A stretch of DNA of 64,000 bases from Lepidodermella squamata (taxonomy: Eukaryota > Gastrotricha): positions 2,790,001 through 2,854,000 of the forward strand of contig JBLDXI010000033.1 of NCBI GenBank assembly GCA_047495785.1, written 5' to 3'. This document shows, in pieces, positions 32,806 to 45,736 of this stretch; positions within the stretch are counted from its first letter, which is position 1; each line of letters begins with the position of its first letter. A program made the translations under genes and the position numbers. Under the pieces are notes generated by a model that searched no databases, had not been told where the DNA came from, and saw nothing but the letters and a program-made list of their open reading frames with translations.

Positions 32806-34833
32806 TAATGCTTTAATAAGCACCGATATATAAAAAATCATATCATTTCCGCTTTTCCAGATATCTTCGGTAGCAATGCGGCTTTTCACGGATAAAACTG
32901 CTGCTACGTAGCCACCAATATGACACTCGCTGTCCGTAAAACGAGGCCTGTGCTTCTGCTTTTTTTACTTGCGTTTGTCGTCTAGAGGATATCGCCAATG
33001 TCTAGTAATGAGCTATAATTAACAGGCGATTTCGCTTTCTTTTACTACATCGCCACCTGGTGCTGCTTTACTATCTTACGATCTCATGATTCGGATCTCT
33101 TGGATGAAACCACGACCGGCCTGATCATGTCCTCGACTTGTGGTTTTCCGTTGTAGAATACGTCGTAGCATTCCATTTCTAAAACTGTTCATGTTGCGTC
33201 ATTTTGCCTGCCGATTTCTTTTGTTTCTTCTTCGCTTTTCCTCTCCTTATTCGTCTTCGTTGCGGCTGCCTTTGGATTGACGATTGATGAAATATGGTAG
33301 TTATCATTTACTGGCTACTTGTTGTGAACTGTTTGCCGTAAATTATTGGCCTTTGTTTGACGGCCGTTTTTTTATTATTGTTATTGTAATCTTGAGCTGG
33401 GACAAATTGCTTTATGTATCTGCAAATCTAAAAAACAAGCTTCTATGCATTTCGGAGCCTCTACACGCCCAATCGGGCTCGTCCGCGCAGTTGCGCTGTG
33501 GTTTTTCTTCAATTTTTCTTCTCATCGTTTTTCATCGTCACTGTTCTTGCCGTTGACATGCACTTGACTGAATTACTTCGCTTACTTCGCCCTATCTCTC
33601 ATGCCCATTTGTAATGTTTGGGAAGCAGAGGGGTGAGGGAGGATTGAACGAACGCATGGTCCTGCGGCAAGCAAACACTATGCATGCACCTTCAACGCAA
33701 ACAAACTATGACACTTTATACTCCTTTTCCTGCTTTTTGGCTGCTGTCTCAATTCGAAGCCGGGTCGCTATGAAAAGACGGTCAATCAATAGCCCGTGCG
33801 AGTTGGCTAATAACGACTTCAATACATGATTCCTATACTAACGATAAATAATATTGACTCTCATCACTCAAGTGGATTTACATCGATCTCCGGTAAGAAT
33901 ACCTACAAAACCATACTAGATTTGAAGTAATCACTCGCGTCTTATAGCAATATCACCTCAGCTTCTCGTGAGCCAAACTTGTGACGACTCCTGATGGTCA
34001 TTTAAGCCTCATGACTTATAGATGTACCTTGAAATTGCAAACAAACAAACTTGTTTTGGTGCGCGAATAAATTAGGTAAACTACTAGAGGATGGGCAGTA
34101 CTATTTACGCACGACAACACTCTAGAAAAACATCTACATTATGAGAAAGATGTCCATATATCGCAGAAGATGATTACAAGTACAAATTGAATTAAGAATA
34201 TCTTCAAAGATTTTTATTCCGCCAACATCTCTCATTTGATAATAATAATTTGTAGCTAATTATTCGGCAACGTTCAATACGCTTTTCAGTTACTGCTAGA
34301 TTCTTGCGTGCGAAGTTGAACGTCCGATTTGTTGAAAGTGAAACGAAACACATATTAAAAGCCGTTGTACCATGCAGCTGCTCTAAATGTCATTTTGCGC
34401 TTGATGAATATTATGATCTTTTCATTATTATTTGTTGCTGTCAGTTGTTGTTGTGTTATAATATATTATTATATTACTATATATATCAATTGTTATCATT
34501 TAAGTGATACGATGAGTTAATATCAATATTTGGTACATCTGAAGTATGAATAAAGATGATGGCTGATAGCTGGCAAGTTCTTGAATAATACTCGAGAAAC
34601 AGTAGATCACCAGATTCGGATAAATAATCTTAACAAAGCTACCGATTGTTAAAGCTGATATTAAAAGAGCTTTGAAAAGCTCATCTCTGAGCAAGAGCGC
34701 ACATTGCAAGGGCCATCATTTCACATTTTCAGGCACTGAAGTATGTTGGAAGCGACTAAGTTGTGACAATTTTCTTCCGGCGCTGTCTGGTGGCAGATTG
34801 TTCGCTATCGGCATTTGCTTTCCTTTTGACAGT
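32806..34833. other. Intergenic, nothing recognised
   Basis: About 2 kb lies between the convergent kinase and Mind bomb-like genes. It contains 3' UTR sequence of both. No exon, RNA gene or clear repeat could be supported; AT-rich microsatellite-like ATATT runs lie near 34.45 kb. Confidence 0.5.
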
Positions 34834-37800
34834 CTATCGAAGCTCCAGCTTGGAAGTCGGCACGACTTTGCAACTAGGGCATCTGCAGCAGGTGAAACGG
34901 AAATAAGTTGAACTCAACATGAACATTTGCGTTTTACTCACTTGGCTAAGGTGTCAGCACATGGTTGGCAGTAGCAATGGCCACACGGAATGAAAGCAAT
35001 TCTTTTGTGCCTCGACTTGCATTGGGGACATAGAGACTGAAAATATAAAAGTTCAACGTAAAAAATACAGAGCAGACCATCATTTAAAAATCCATAGCTC
35101 TAATCTGGCGAATTTGTAGAGTGAATATTTCGACCACGGCGCCAAGCTATTCCTGGCGTAAGTGAACTTTTTTCATGACCCGTCTCCGTGGAACATAAAT
35201 TACTCCACATCTAGCTTTTTTCGTATACATTTCTTTGTACTATACAGTTTTTAGCCGATTTAAATAGCCGACTAGCAATAAAATCGTCCTATCAATTGAA
35301 TCGAAAGTCGTAGTTGACCCAAATGGTGAATATATTCGCTAACTCATTGCATAACCAAGTTTGAAAATATGATTTTTTTCATGAGCTAGAATGTAGAAAG
35401 CGGATAAATAGCACTAACGTCTTCCTGCGACTCCAGCAGCTTCTGATGTGCTCGATCTCGTTCTTCGATTATGCTGGCGACGGCGATAGACGACTGGTCA
35501 GAGCCATTTCGCTGGTGGCCTTGTCGCATCGAAGTAACGCTTTCCTTCCGCTTATTCGCCGTCAATTCACTGCGATTGGCGAAAAAAATTGCCGGCGACA
35601 TTGGTGGCCTATCAATGAATGGGCTTGAAGGCGTGGGCGGCGGGAGCATCATAGTGTTAGCTTCTGGATTTTGCACCAAGTCACAAATTGACCTAACCAA
35701 AGATGTGTTACAACGACCAATTGAATCCTAATAAAAATTATATTACAAGCGAGGCAAGCCATGAGTTGACGAGTAGTAGCCCGGCGTCGGAGGCGGCACG
35801 TTGTCACTCTGCTTGAACAAGCGGGATGGATCGCCGATCGTCAACGTTGACGCTTGAGACACAGCGGAATTGCGCCTGTTTAGTTCCGCGTGGCTGCTAC
35901 TGGCAGTAGATGGGCGACTCGGTCGCCGGTCAATAGCGGAGCTAACTGACAGTTTTGACTCGCGAGTTGGCGTTGCTGCTGGAGGAGACGGCACGGGCGG
36001 CGGCGTTATCGGCGCCTGATGGCTCACAGACGTTTTACGGACTGAGTGGCGCCGCTTTCCCTCAGTGCCGGCCTCGACGGCTGTCGACGGCGTTCGTGAT
36101 AGAGTTCTATCACTGCTAGTATCAGCAGATTCTGCGTTGGTAACGGACCTGTACAAAGAGAGAGTCAGACCCGAAAGCTGTAAATTAAAGAAAAGCTAGC
36201 GAACTGTCTCTTGGGAACATCGCGGCCTTGCCCGCTGGTAGAAAGTGGGCGCGAAGAGGAACCGTGCCGCTGAGCACTAGAAAAATAAATTAAAGTCAAT
36301 AATGAAGTTTTCGTTTATAGCCTGCAAGGTAACATTCCCAGTAGATTTTGGTAAACAGGCAACTAACCTGCGGCTCTGCCGGGCTCTCTGCTGCAGGATT
36401 TCGGTAAATGTCGGGTCTAGGCAGTAGTCAAGCGGCGTCTTGCCGCGCCTGTCTCGAAGCGATAGAGTCGCTCCGGCTTCTACTAGCCAAAGAGCAATGT
36501 AAGCGCAATCACGCAATGCACCTTGGGCAGCTTTTTCGACAGCGCGTGCTGCACTCTCATCCTCGGTTTCGATGTGTTCGCTGGTACTGCGCGATGCTTC
36601 GTTGCGGATCGAGCCGCGTCGGGTCTTGTGCGCCTCGGTATAAGCTGCCAAAACCTTGTGAAGCACTGTGCTTCCTCCTGCGTCGGCCAAATCCGGAACG
36701 ATGCAGCGAGACGGATCCGTTGGACAGTTTTTCAGAAACACCTATACATTTCAAACCATCAGCAAAGGTTGTTTTATGCTGAGAACAATGTTAGGTAACT
36801 GATATACCATGGCAACTTTGAATTTTCGTTCCTCAACGGCCAGCATTAGCGGCGTAGAAGCTGTCTGCGCCGTCTGCACGTTAATTTTTGCACCAGCCTT
36901 CAGCAACATTTCGGCAATGTCGTCATGACCATTTGCCATCCTTTTTAAGAAATTGTTTTGACTTCTTTTTTTCAATCAAATCAAAATTTACGCCAAGTGC
37001 AAAGCGGTGAAGCCATCTTGTTTGGGCTCATCAATCACCCACCGCCGGTTGCCCTGCAGAGTGACCGGTAAATTTGAGGTGGTCGGTGAGCTACTGACAG
37101 GGGCTCCGTTATCGCTAGACACCGAGGTCGAGCCACAAGTTCGCATCACATGGTTCCCGCGTAGAAGATGCGTCAGCAGCAACTCAACACCCCTGTTCAT
37201 ACACGATAGCTTATTAAATGAGAAATTTACATAATTTTGGAACAAAAAACACTTGAGGAAAATTCAGTTTACTTCCAGCGCGACCTACTTTTGCTCCCAA
37301 CAACTTCCGTACGGTATTATATCTCCTTCTGTGATTCCTTCTATACGGTTTATTTTTTGGCTCAAGCATCCTTAGCAATTAAATGGCCGGCTATCGCGTC
37401 GAGAACGCAACGAAAGACAAAGCAGTCATTGTAACGCGATCCGTCTTCGTAGCAAACGGCGATCGGCGGCGCGCGCGTCCCATTAAGCCCGCAACGGCAG
37501 CAGTGGCGGCAGCTGCCCGATCCGTCACGGCCAGCTAGCTCTAGCAGAGGCACAGGCATATCCAGGGCGTGTCCATCCATTATCACTGCACGCGAGTGAA
37601 GCTTCGTAATTAGGCGCCGTCTTAGTGACGGCCAGGTACGCTGCTAAACAAGCCCGAACAAAGACACGAGTGTTTGCGCTCGGCGGCGCTGGCATTCGGC
37701 GCACGTCAGCAGCGTTGTTTGCCGCACGCCGGCCAATAGGCGCGCCGATGACTTTCCGCCCCGAAAAACCAGCGCGACGCTCTCGAGGCCAGGCGGTCGG

Positions 37801-40800
37801 CGACGGCGCAGCCAGGTAAAATAACGCCACAATGCGGCGCACAGCTCATGTTTTTATGCGCCGGCCTCAAGCACCGCCGCGCTGTCATCCCTCGTGTTTT
37901 TGGCCCGGAAGCTCCGCCATTATCTCTTATTCTAGCTGCGCTGCACTGTCATTCGAGACAGGGTCTTGCGCTCTTCATAGCTCAGCAACGTAGCACCGCC
38001 CGTCGACTCGTCTGATATCAGTTTTCGCCGGCTATGGCCTTTTAATCGAGGCGGATCGGAGCTTCACCGCGCATTCGACGTACGTTTCTTTTCGGTAGAT
38101 GAGCTGCTACGCTGCACTTCTCGCGCGAATTATGCGCTCGATCAGCCGCCCGATAGTTACTTTTCGATCGGCAGCTGAGATGCACAACCGAGAGTTATTT
38201 CTCATCACCTAGTCAGGCTAATGGCTGTAAACGCCAGTGGGTTAGCGAGGTTTGCACGGCGAACTCCCAATATTATCGCCATTATTTATATATACAAGTA
38301 AGACTCCTGGTCGACGGTAACATTAGCCGTGATTCGACTGCAGTCGAAGAATAACAATAAATTACCGGCACCTCGTCGTAAATGAACGCCAATCTCATCA
38401 TCGCCGGGCTGCTCTCGGCTGGCGAAATCCAGTCGGCTGCTGGGGCTTTCGCGCTTATCTCCTGGTTTGAACTGGTAGCTCAATGGGCAAACTTATTTTT
38501 ATCATTCGGCGCTGCAGTTGTGGCCGGCGCAGATCTCTGCGCGCTCGCAGCCTGCGCTGGGGCCACGGCAAGATTATATTACCGGCGCTTTCGACGGCGT
38601 AGCCATCAACGGCACAGCTGCAGCCAGGCGGCAGCGGCGATGAGCGCGATACGCGGGCGCGCACACAGATGATGAACAGGCGTGGTTGGGAGGGTAGAGC
38701 GCGTATCGCTGATTGATGATCGGCAGTAGCGCGCACACGGTAGTGTTTACGCGGAAGGATAATTCCAAACATACCTCCGGCGCATCAACACTCGCGATTA
38801 CCGAGCAAGCGCATCGGCCGATCGCGCACGCTCTCTCATCGACAGACGCCATCGCTGCGCAATAAATAACATGCGAGGCCGCTAGCAGGCCCCGAATTCA
38901 CCCAGCCCATCATTCGGCCGTTTTCCTGCCTGATAGCAACTGCCATTTTCTGTTGTAGCTAGAGTAACATCTTCGACTTAGTCGCCCGAAATGCGGGAGG
39001 CAACGCAAGCGCGTCTGGTAATAGCCAGTCTTCTGTCTAAAGCGACACCGCAGAAATTTTGTTCGCAAAATTAGGCGGCTCGACGTGAAAGGTGAGTGTC
39101 CGGCCTGGCTGAAAACGCGCATGCAGCTAATTAAGCAATTGTAGCTCGCGAAGGCTTGAGAGCGAATCGACTCGCGAGCCACAGCGAAGATTGCGCACAT
39201 GCCACGCGCGCTGCAAGCGCGTCTCGGCGACGAAGGGCGCCGCGCTGAGGCGCAGTGTCGCGCGCTGTCGCTACTGAAATTACTAAAATTGCATTGCTTC
39301 GTCGATGGCCTTCGTCGATGGTAATGACGTGTGTCGGCTGCGCGCACGGCCGAATCCGCCGCGCCACTAATGAAGCGGCGGCGTCAAATCATCTCGTGGC
39401 CATCGAGCCTGTCTTGTTTTGCGCGCGCCGTCGAGCGCCGCTGCGCCTGCACCGCCATATGGCCGCCGACAACTACGCTGTCGTCTAGTGGCTCGATGCT
39501 AATAATACAAATATCATCATGAAATCGCAACTAAGTAACTAAAATGATAACGCAAGTACAAGACGTCGCATCTCGCATCGGCTAGTCGGCAAGCGGATAG
39601 CCGCGATCGCCCAAGCGATCACGATAACGCAATAACCCAGCGACACCGCTGGCGCCGGCTGCCGATCGCCGATCGCTGCGTAATTGACGCATTTACACGC
39701 GCGCACGGTCACCCGCAAGCGAGCGCCCAATCCAGGTCCAGTCGACACCCCGAGCATTCTAGTCGCCTCGTTTTCGTTCGGCTACCGATGGTAAGCGCGG
39801 CCGAACTTCTGGTCATGTAGTCCCTGCCGCTTCTGCGCACCTGGCCAGGCGTACGGCGAAACTAATTACGCTGCTAGCTTTTGTGTCCCGATGCGACGCC
39901 GGCATCAACACAACATAATAACGGCAGCAATACATCCTGCTGCCTGTTTTGCGGTCACGGGCAGGCCTTGCACGCCGCAGCCTTTATGAGCGCGTTAACG
40001 AACGCTTAGGCACTTCCTTCCGGCTACTTGATAAAAATAATTACGGCTACAATAAGCGCCGAGATGCGACACTCTGCCCAGCAACAAGATTCGGAAGTCA
40101 AACTAATAGGAAAGTTGCGCTCGCGCCTTTCGAAGCCTGCCGACTTGGTGCTGAACCGCGGCGGAAGCGCGCACTCGCCGCGCCGGCCCACCGCCAGCCA
40201 CTTGTTTTTCGCCGGCGAAGAGGGCCGCGGCATGGTACCGCCAATTTGTTGTTGTTTTCTCGTCTCAATTTACGCACAATAACGAAATTAAAGCAGCCTT
40301 TCTTACGTGTACAACATTCAACCAACATTTTCCCAATTAAGCCTCACGCATGTCCGATCCGCTTTACAATCCGTCCGGGACTTGCTGCGACTGCTGTTTA
40401 CGAGGCCATATATCAACGAATTGCGGCATTTGCCGATTTAGGCCTCAGGTAAGTCCAAATTACTTTCAACACATTCGCCTTTTTGCCGACTTTAAAGCTA
40501 GCACCGATTCATGGAAGCAAAGATGTGGCCGTCGAATCCTCCATACTTCTTTATTGGCCGTGCTTAAGTTAAACATCGCGGCTCGTCGCTCTCGTGGCGG
40601 GGCCCGATTAACCCGCATGGAATGTAAAGAAGTATGTAGCTTTTCGGCCACAATGTCAGCAACAAACATCTTTCCAGGCGCCAGCCATCACATTTTTTTA
40701 TCACTACATTTTCTATTCGCGCAAAAAGTTCATGACAGCATGCTAAAGCTTATTTGTCGCATGTTTAAACTGCCAAGTTTCTTTCTAATTAGCAGCCGCG

Positions 40801-43669
40801 GCTACTGTTGTGAGACAAGTTTTACTAAATAAAGTCCAATTAGCGTGGAATAAGAAGTTGTTCATAAAGCATAAAGTGGATCCAGATGTTGACTACGTGT
40901 AAAAGCCATCCGCTTTCTGCGGTACTTTGACCAAGTTCTAGCTGTTAATCGTACAGATGGCCTCGCTGGTGGCTCAGTAAAATTATTGATAAATTATATG
41001 TGTGTACACCGAAAGTCGCCGGGCGAAGCGCCAAAGTGGCGCCGGGCGGCCGAACAGCGCAGTAACGACAACGCGGGCGCGAAGTGTCGCATCGTCGTGT
41101 GGCTTGCAGTACCAGAGATGCGACGTGCGCGCTGCGCCTCGAGAGCAACAATTAGGCGGCGAGTGGCGCCGGGCCTAACGACGCCCAGAGCACTCGTTAC
41201 GATTGCATTATCTGTGCCATTACAGAGCCGCCGCCTGCCGACTGCGACAAATTCCATCAGGCTCATGAGTCGTCATCATGGCTCATCGAACGAAGGGCAT
41301 GGCCGTAATAAAATGTAGAATACGCGCGCCTACAAGTTTGCGACGGCGACACAGGCGCACGATGTTCTTAGTTTATCATCGGCTATTTCCGCGCTGGCAT
41401 GTCCATCTGGCGCATCGCCATGCTATGGTGACTGGCTTATGAAATTATGCATGGCCGCTGCCTGAAATTATACGTAGCCAGTTGTAATAACAGCGTGTAT
41501 CCTCTTTCGCCGTCGCCGTCAAATTGCGAACTGCGACTTGCCAGTGCGCGCCAGCCACTGGCTTAATAGTCGCGCTAAGCTAAGCCTAATAACACACGCG
41601 GCCGAGTTGCTGCCCATCGACTACTGAATTATCGCCAGTCTCCCGACAATAAAACGAAGATGGCGACGAATAGAACACAACTGTACTGCTGCTGCTGCTG
41701 ATGATGATGAGCCAGTCAGCCAGGCGCCGGCTTTATTGCCGGCCATTTCCAGCGAGCAATCAGCGGCGTCATTTTCGACTTGTCACTGCGATGTTTTTGT
41801 TTGCTATTTTTGTCATCCATGTTCAGCGCAGCGCGAGCGAGCGCCTTGAACCGCCCGCCGTTCGCCGCAGTCCACCATGCCGATTCCAAGCTACCATCAA
41901 CACACCAATAAGTATGCTGGCTGCCTTCGCGATTGTTGTCGTAGCGTGCGCAGTGCAGCGGCGCGTACAGCGCTTGAAAGTTGATTATTCGAATCGCGGC
42001 TGATTGGCATTATCGCATTTGCTGATAGCTGAGTAATTTCGTTACTGGACATCATTATCGTTGTCGACAGCTATCGAGATAAGGCGATAAAATTATGCCG
42101 CCGAGTGGCTCATCATCGTCGTCGTCCAACTTGGCGAGCACTCATCAGCGTCATTGTCACTCCTTCAATTACTCCTCTATTTATTTTTATAGCTCTTATT
42201 TCATCTTATTTCCAGCCTTCGGCGCGTCACTGGCCGCCAGCAAAACAACACCCAGTAACGTATAAGAAGCTGCGCCCGATCGCCGCCAGTCGCCAGTCGC
42301 CGATTCTTGCGCGCCTAAATATTATCGCGTTCATGTTTTCATTCGAGCAAGTCGGAGCCGAGGCGCGCTTTAGCAAGCTATTCGCAACGATCGAAAGGCT
42401 AGGAACCAGCCAAGATGCAGCAGGTAACGCGTCTTTGCGAATAATGTGAATGTATGTTTCATCGCGTGGCAGTTGCCGGCTTTCGTTGGTTCAGGCGGAC
42501 CAAAACGGAGGGAAGGCGATCGCCGCCAGAGGCAGCGCCATAACGCATTTGGTCCCCTTCAACCGACTATAGCCACCTGCGAATCGACTTGGTGTCGTTC
42601 GTGTTTCATGTACGTATTTGTGTCGTCCATTAATTTTAAATGACTGAATTTCGTATTCTAATCTATCGATATTCCTATTATGCTTTCCCACTTCACAGTG
42701 CTAATTAGGAAGCGTTGAATTATAGCCTAGAACTCACGTTGCGTAGCCGTATTTCGAAGCGTAATGTAGGGCGTTGAATCCGTTATTGTTGACGATAGTC
42801 ACGCTGTATATTGTTTTGCAAATAGTCAATCAATGATACTTGTCCGAATCAGTTATACTTACCTACTATCGCCATTTTCCAAAAGCGCGCTAGTGATGAA
42901 GTCAGATTTTTTCATTATTGCCAAATGAAGCGGCGTGTTTCCTTCGCGATCCTATGAGCCAAATTAACCTTGAAATTATCAGGACATCGGGTAATTTTTA
43001 AACCTGGTAGCAAGTCATCGCGCCGCGTTTCAGCAAAAACTCAACAGTTTCTTTACAGCCCTCGGCAACGGCAATATGCAACGGCGTTTGCATGTTGCGG
43101 TTTCTCGAATTTATCTTCGCACCACCCGCCAGCAAAATCGGTACCAATCGATGCCAGTTTCCTTTGCAAGCCAGCTGTCATGGTAACAAATAAACAAATC
43201 TAAATCGTTCAAGGTCAGTTTCCAAATGCAATGACTCACATGTAAAGGCTCGTTGCCATCGTTGTTTTGAACTTCACAACTTGCTCCTATGTTTTGGTTG
43301 AAAAATAAAATTTGTTGGGATATCTCATAACCTGGATTTTGGTGTACCTTTATGAATCAGAAGCTCAGCGCACTGAACGTTTCCCCGCAAGATAGCCGCG
43401 TGTAAAGCAGTGATGCCAGTCGAAGATTGTGCGTTGATCTGAAGTTGTGACACCGATGCGTTGAAATATCGTTAAAAAACCGCGGAGTTGCAACTTACGT
43501 CAATGATGAATCGGCTACTTGACATCATGTCAACAATTTTATCGATAAGACCGAGAGCTGCGGCTTTGACGAATTGATCCTGATCGGATAGTTTAACTGG
43601 ATCAAAGCCAAAACCAAAAACTCTGTTATTTTCGCTATCGCTCTCCGAAGCAACGGTTTCGGATGTCAT
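34834..43669 (-). CDS. Mind bomb-like ankyrin-repeat RING E3 ligase, lacking MIB/HERC2 half
   Basis: Fourteen exons join in frame (744 residues): 43669-43499, 43438-43348, 43286-43240, 43174-43004, 42951-42863, 42803-42738, 37192-36992, 36940-36808, 36741-36368, 36276-36205, 36148-35747, 35692-35419, 35036-34942, 34882-34834. The ankyrin block follows MIB1 repeat by repeat: TGITALHAAI, GNEPLHLACKG, QTPLHIAVAEG, DREGNTPLHLA, TIVNNNGFNALHYAS, WVIDEPKQDGFTALHLA, STPLMLAVEE, STVLHKVL, and LVEAGATLSLRDRRGKTPLD. A Ser/Pro-rich linker (about 470-690) ends in a short coiled-coil-like EERDRAHQKLLESQ, then one C-terminal C3HC4 RING: LCPQC, IPCGHCYCQPC and CPSC, like the last MIB1 RING. MIB1 ubiquitinates Notch ligands. 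The MIB/HERC2, ZZ and first RINGs are absent in this model. ATG 43669 is the first Met; an upstream exon cannot be excluded. Intron 6 is 5.5 kb; the others are mostly 50-100 bases. Confidence 0.82.
37193..42737 (-). other. 5.5-kb GC-rich intron of Mind bomb-like gene
   Basis: This intron joins exon ...GYGYAAC (phase 2) to G|GGTGTTGAG and is roughly a hundred times longer than its neighbours. From about 37.4 to 42.6 kb it is rich in GCC, CGCC, CGATCG and CGCGC words. The octamer ATTATCGC, which contains a GATA-type core on the other strand, recurs at 38272, 41628, 42010 and 42321. No convincing exon of another gene is seen on either strand. It may hold enhancers. Confidence 0.6.
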
Positions 43670-44342
43670 CGTTAATTTAGTTATCGAACTACTTTCAGAT
43701 AATATATATGCTATTCAAATGAGAACTATTTGATGGCGCGTGGTGAATTATTTCAATCGAGACAATTGAGATTCCAACTCCTAGTTTGAATTTCATCGAC
43801 AAGAAGATGTTTTGGTGCAAATATTTATATGCGGCGCGTAGGGATGCGCCCTATAGCAGATAAAAAGAATTAGCTTTAGGCTGCAAGGAACGAAAAGCCG
43901 AAAGCATGTTATAGTGGCTTGGTGACTAGAATGTCGGAATCGGCGTGAGAAACTATATTTTCAAAACAAACAATGCAGTTCAGGTGAGTTGATAATTGCC
44001 GAAACTAGCTTGGTGTTTTTGGGCAACAATAGAGAAAGCAAAAAGCAACAACGAGGCGTAATCGTGAAATAATATCTATAAAGAATAAGTTCACGTTTAT
44101 ACCTAGTAACGGCATGATTAATTTTTAATTTTAATACACCCGCACACCTACTCAGGAGTATAGTTTAATTTCTAAAGCAGTAAAGATATCGTTGCCAGGA
44201 ATAAAGTTCGAGTGTATTGGACCTCTAGGTAAAACCCTGAAAACATTACGCTTAATAATACTAGTATATGTACAAGCAATCGTGGTAATGTTGAGAATGT
44301 GTTAACAATTTACGGTTATGTGTTTTCCAAGCCTTCACACGA
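43670..44342. other. Intergenic upstream of Mind bomb-like gene
   Basis: About 670 AT-rich bases lie between two minus-strand genes. I looked for MIB/HERC2 or ZZ-finger exons on the minus strand and saw none. It probably includes the promoter of the Mind bomb-like gene. Confidence 0.5.
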
Positions 44343-44999
44343 TTACATCTCTTGGTCTGCTAAACTACCAACTTGTTTTTTGCCAAAAGTATTCACAACA
44401 ACGTAGCGCTCACCTGTTCTGGCTGACACTGACGACAGTGTACAATAGTCACGACGTGTGCGCAGTAGCACGTTGTTCGTAAAATGGCCGTTAGCAAAAG
44501 CTGCATTCGCCACGGCGAAAGTACTACGACGTCGCTCGCCTTCGTCACTGCTTGACGAGCCGGAGCCAGGGATCGACGGTAAAAGTGCATCGACATTGGG
44601 CGGCGTGATGATGGCGTGACTCGGGGGTTCATCCTGGCCAAAGTTAAAAAATAGATACATCTATAAGATACGCAGTGCGGGAGGCCTCGGAATTTGAGCA
44701 TAATGAAATAATTTGCATTCTAGCCGAAGGTAAAACGTTGAAGCAGCGCTTCTCCTAAGCAAATTTCCAATCAATGTAAATAAGTTCTTCTTTACCTTTG
44801 CGAAAACATCGTCGTCATCGTCGTCCTCGCCAGATGATAAGTCGAACAAAGGCTCATCATTAGCCGATGACAGGAGTTTTTCGGCTCGAGTCATCTCAGC
44901 TGGCAAGAACTGGCTTTCGCCGCCATCAGTTTCGATGCACTGCCCGGAAAATGTAGGAAAGGATTTTGCGTCATTCGGAAATATGAAAGACCGAGGCAT
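44343..44999 (-). CDS. Unrecognised acidic protein, two exons
   Basis: Exons 44999-44796 and 44633-44343 join in frame as ...DDDVFAK/DEPPSHA... (164 residues). The N-terminal half contains EKLLSSANDEPLFDLSSGED and an Asp run. The second exon has a Ser/Asp/Glu stretch (SGSSSSDEGERRRS), possible casein-kinase sites, and ends in RTRRDYCTLSSVSARTGERY and VVVNTFGKKQVG. No signal peptide or membrane segment is seen, so an intracellular protein is likely. I do not recognise the family. The splice frame is clean and the codon content unlike the flanking AT-rich DNA, which favours a real gene. The first Met is used; an upstream exon is possible. Confidence 0.5.
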
Positions 45000-45703
45000 C
45001 TCACGGCTGAGACGTTATGGATTCTAAAAAAAGTAATGTCTGTTCAAAAGCTGCAATTTTCAGATACTCCAGCTCTGCAATGTGTTATCAGCTATGATTT
45101 ATGTGAAGTGCACAAAATTGAAATAACTATCACTATCGATAGAAATTGTGAGACGAATGAAGTACCTTGGTACTTATGGATTTGGAGCACATCCGGGTCT
45201 GGAAAATATGTTTTGGTTACTTTACTCACACTGCACATAGCAATACAATGAAAAAGCAAAAATGCTGCAACGCTTCCCGTGTTATAAAAGAAAAACATAT
45301 TTTCCTCTGCATTGTCTGCTATTTAAAATTTAACGACCGCTCTTTTGCCATGTTACAGGAAACTGGAGAGCAAATTTGCTGGCGGGATAATAAGTGTTGC
45401 TTGAAATACCTGAATGATATTTAATATATTCCCTGGATTCTGGACAAAAAGTCGACTCGAATAGCATTTTCGTATCAACGGCTCACTGTTTGATTCCTGT
45501 CTCTGAGACCAAATTATTCAAAGGTTCTCATTCGCTTCTGAACGAAGAAAAATAAGACATAAAATGTGCCCTTTTCGATCATATCGTCATCGACCCTCAT
45601 CGATCGCAGTGATCGAAGTGATTGCAAATGCGATTTTGCACCCAAGACGTGAATAAATAGTACTAGCAATAATAGGTTAACTCGTTCCATCTAAACGCAA
45701 CAA
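45000..45703. other. Intergenic, nothing recognised
   Basis: Mixed-composition DNA lies between the acidic-protein gene and the 3' end of PWP2. Only short unsupported open frames occur. Confidence 0.45.
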
Positions 45704-45709
45704 TTTATT
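45704..45709 (-). terminator. Possible PWP2 poly(A) signal
   Basis: TTTATT on the plus strand gives AATAAA on the coding strand, 28 bases after the PWP2 stop codon. Confidence 0.5.
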
Positions 45710-45736
45710 AATAAAAGAGTGCACAATTTTGAACAA

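Noticed and set aside
39949-40832. Plus-strand frames inside the long Mind bomb intron, one with CCDCCLRGH
   Set aside because: The cysteine cluster is short and unpaired with any family pattern, and composition explains the open frame.
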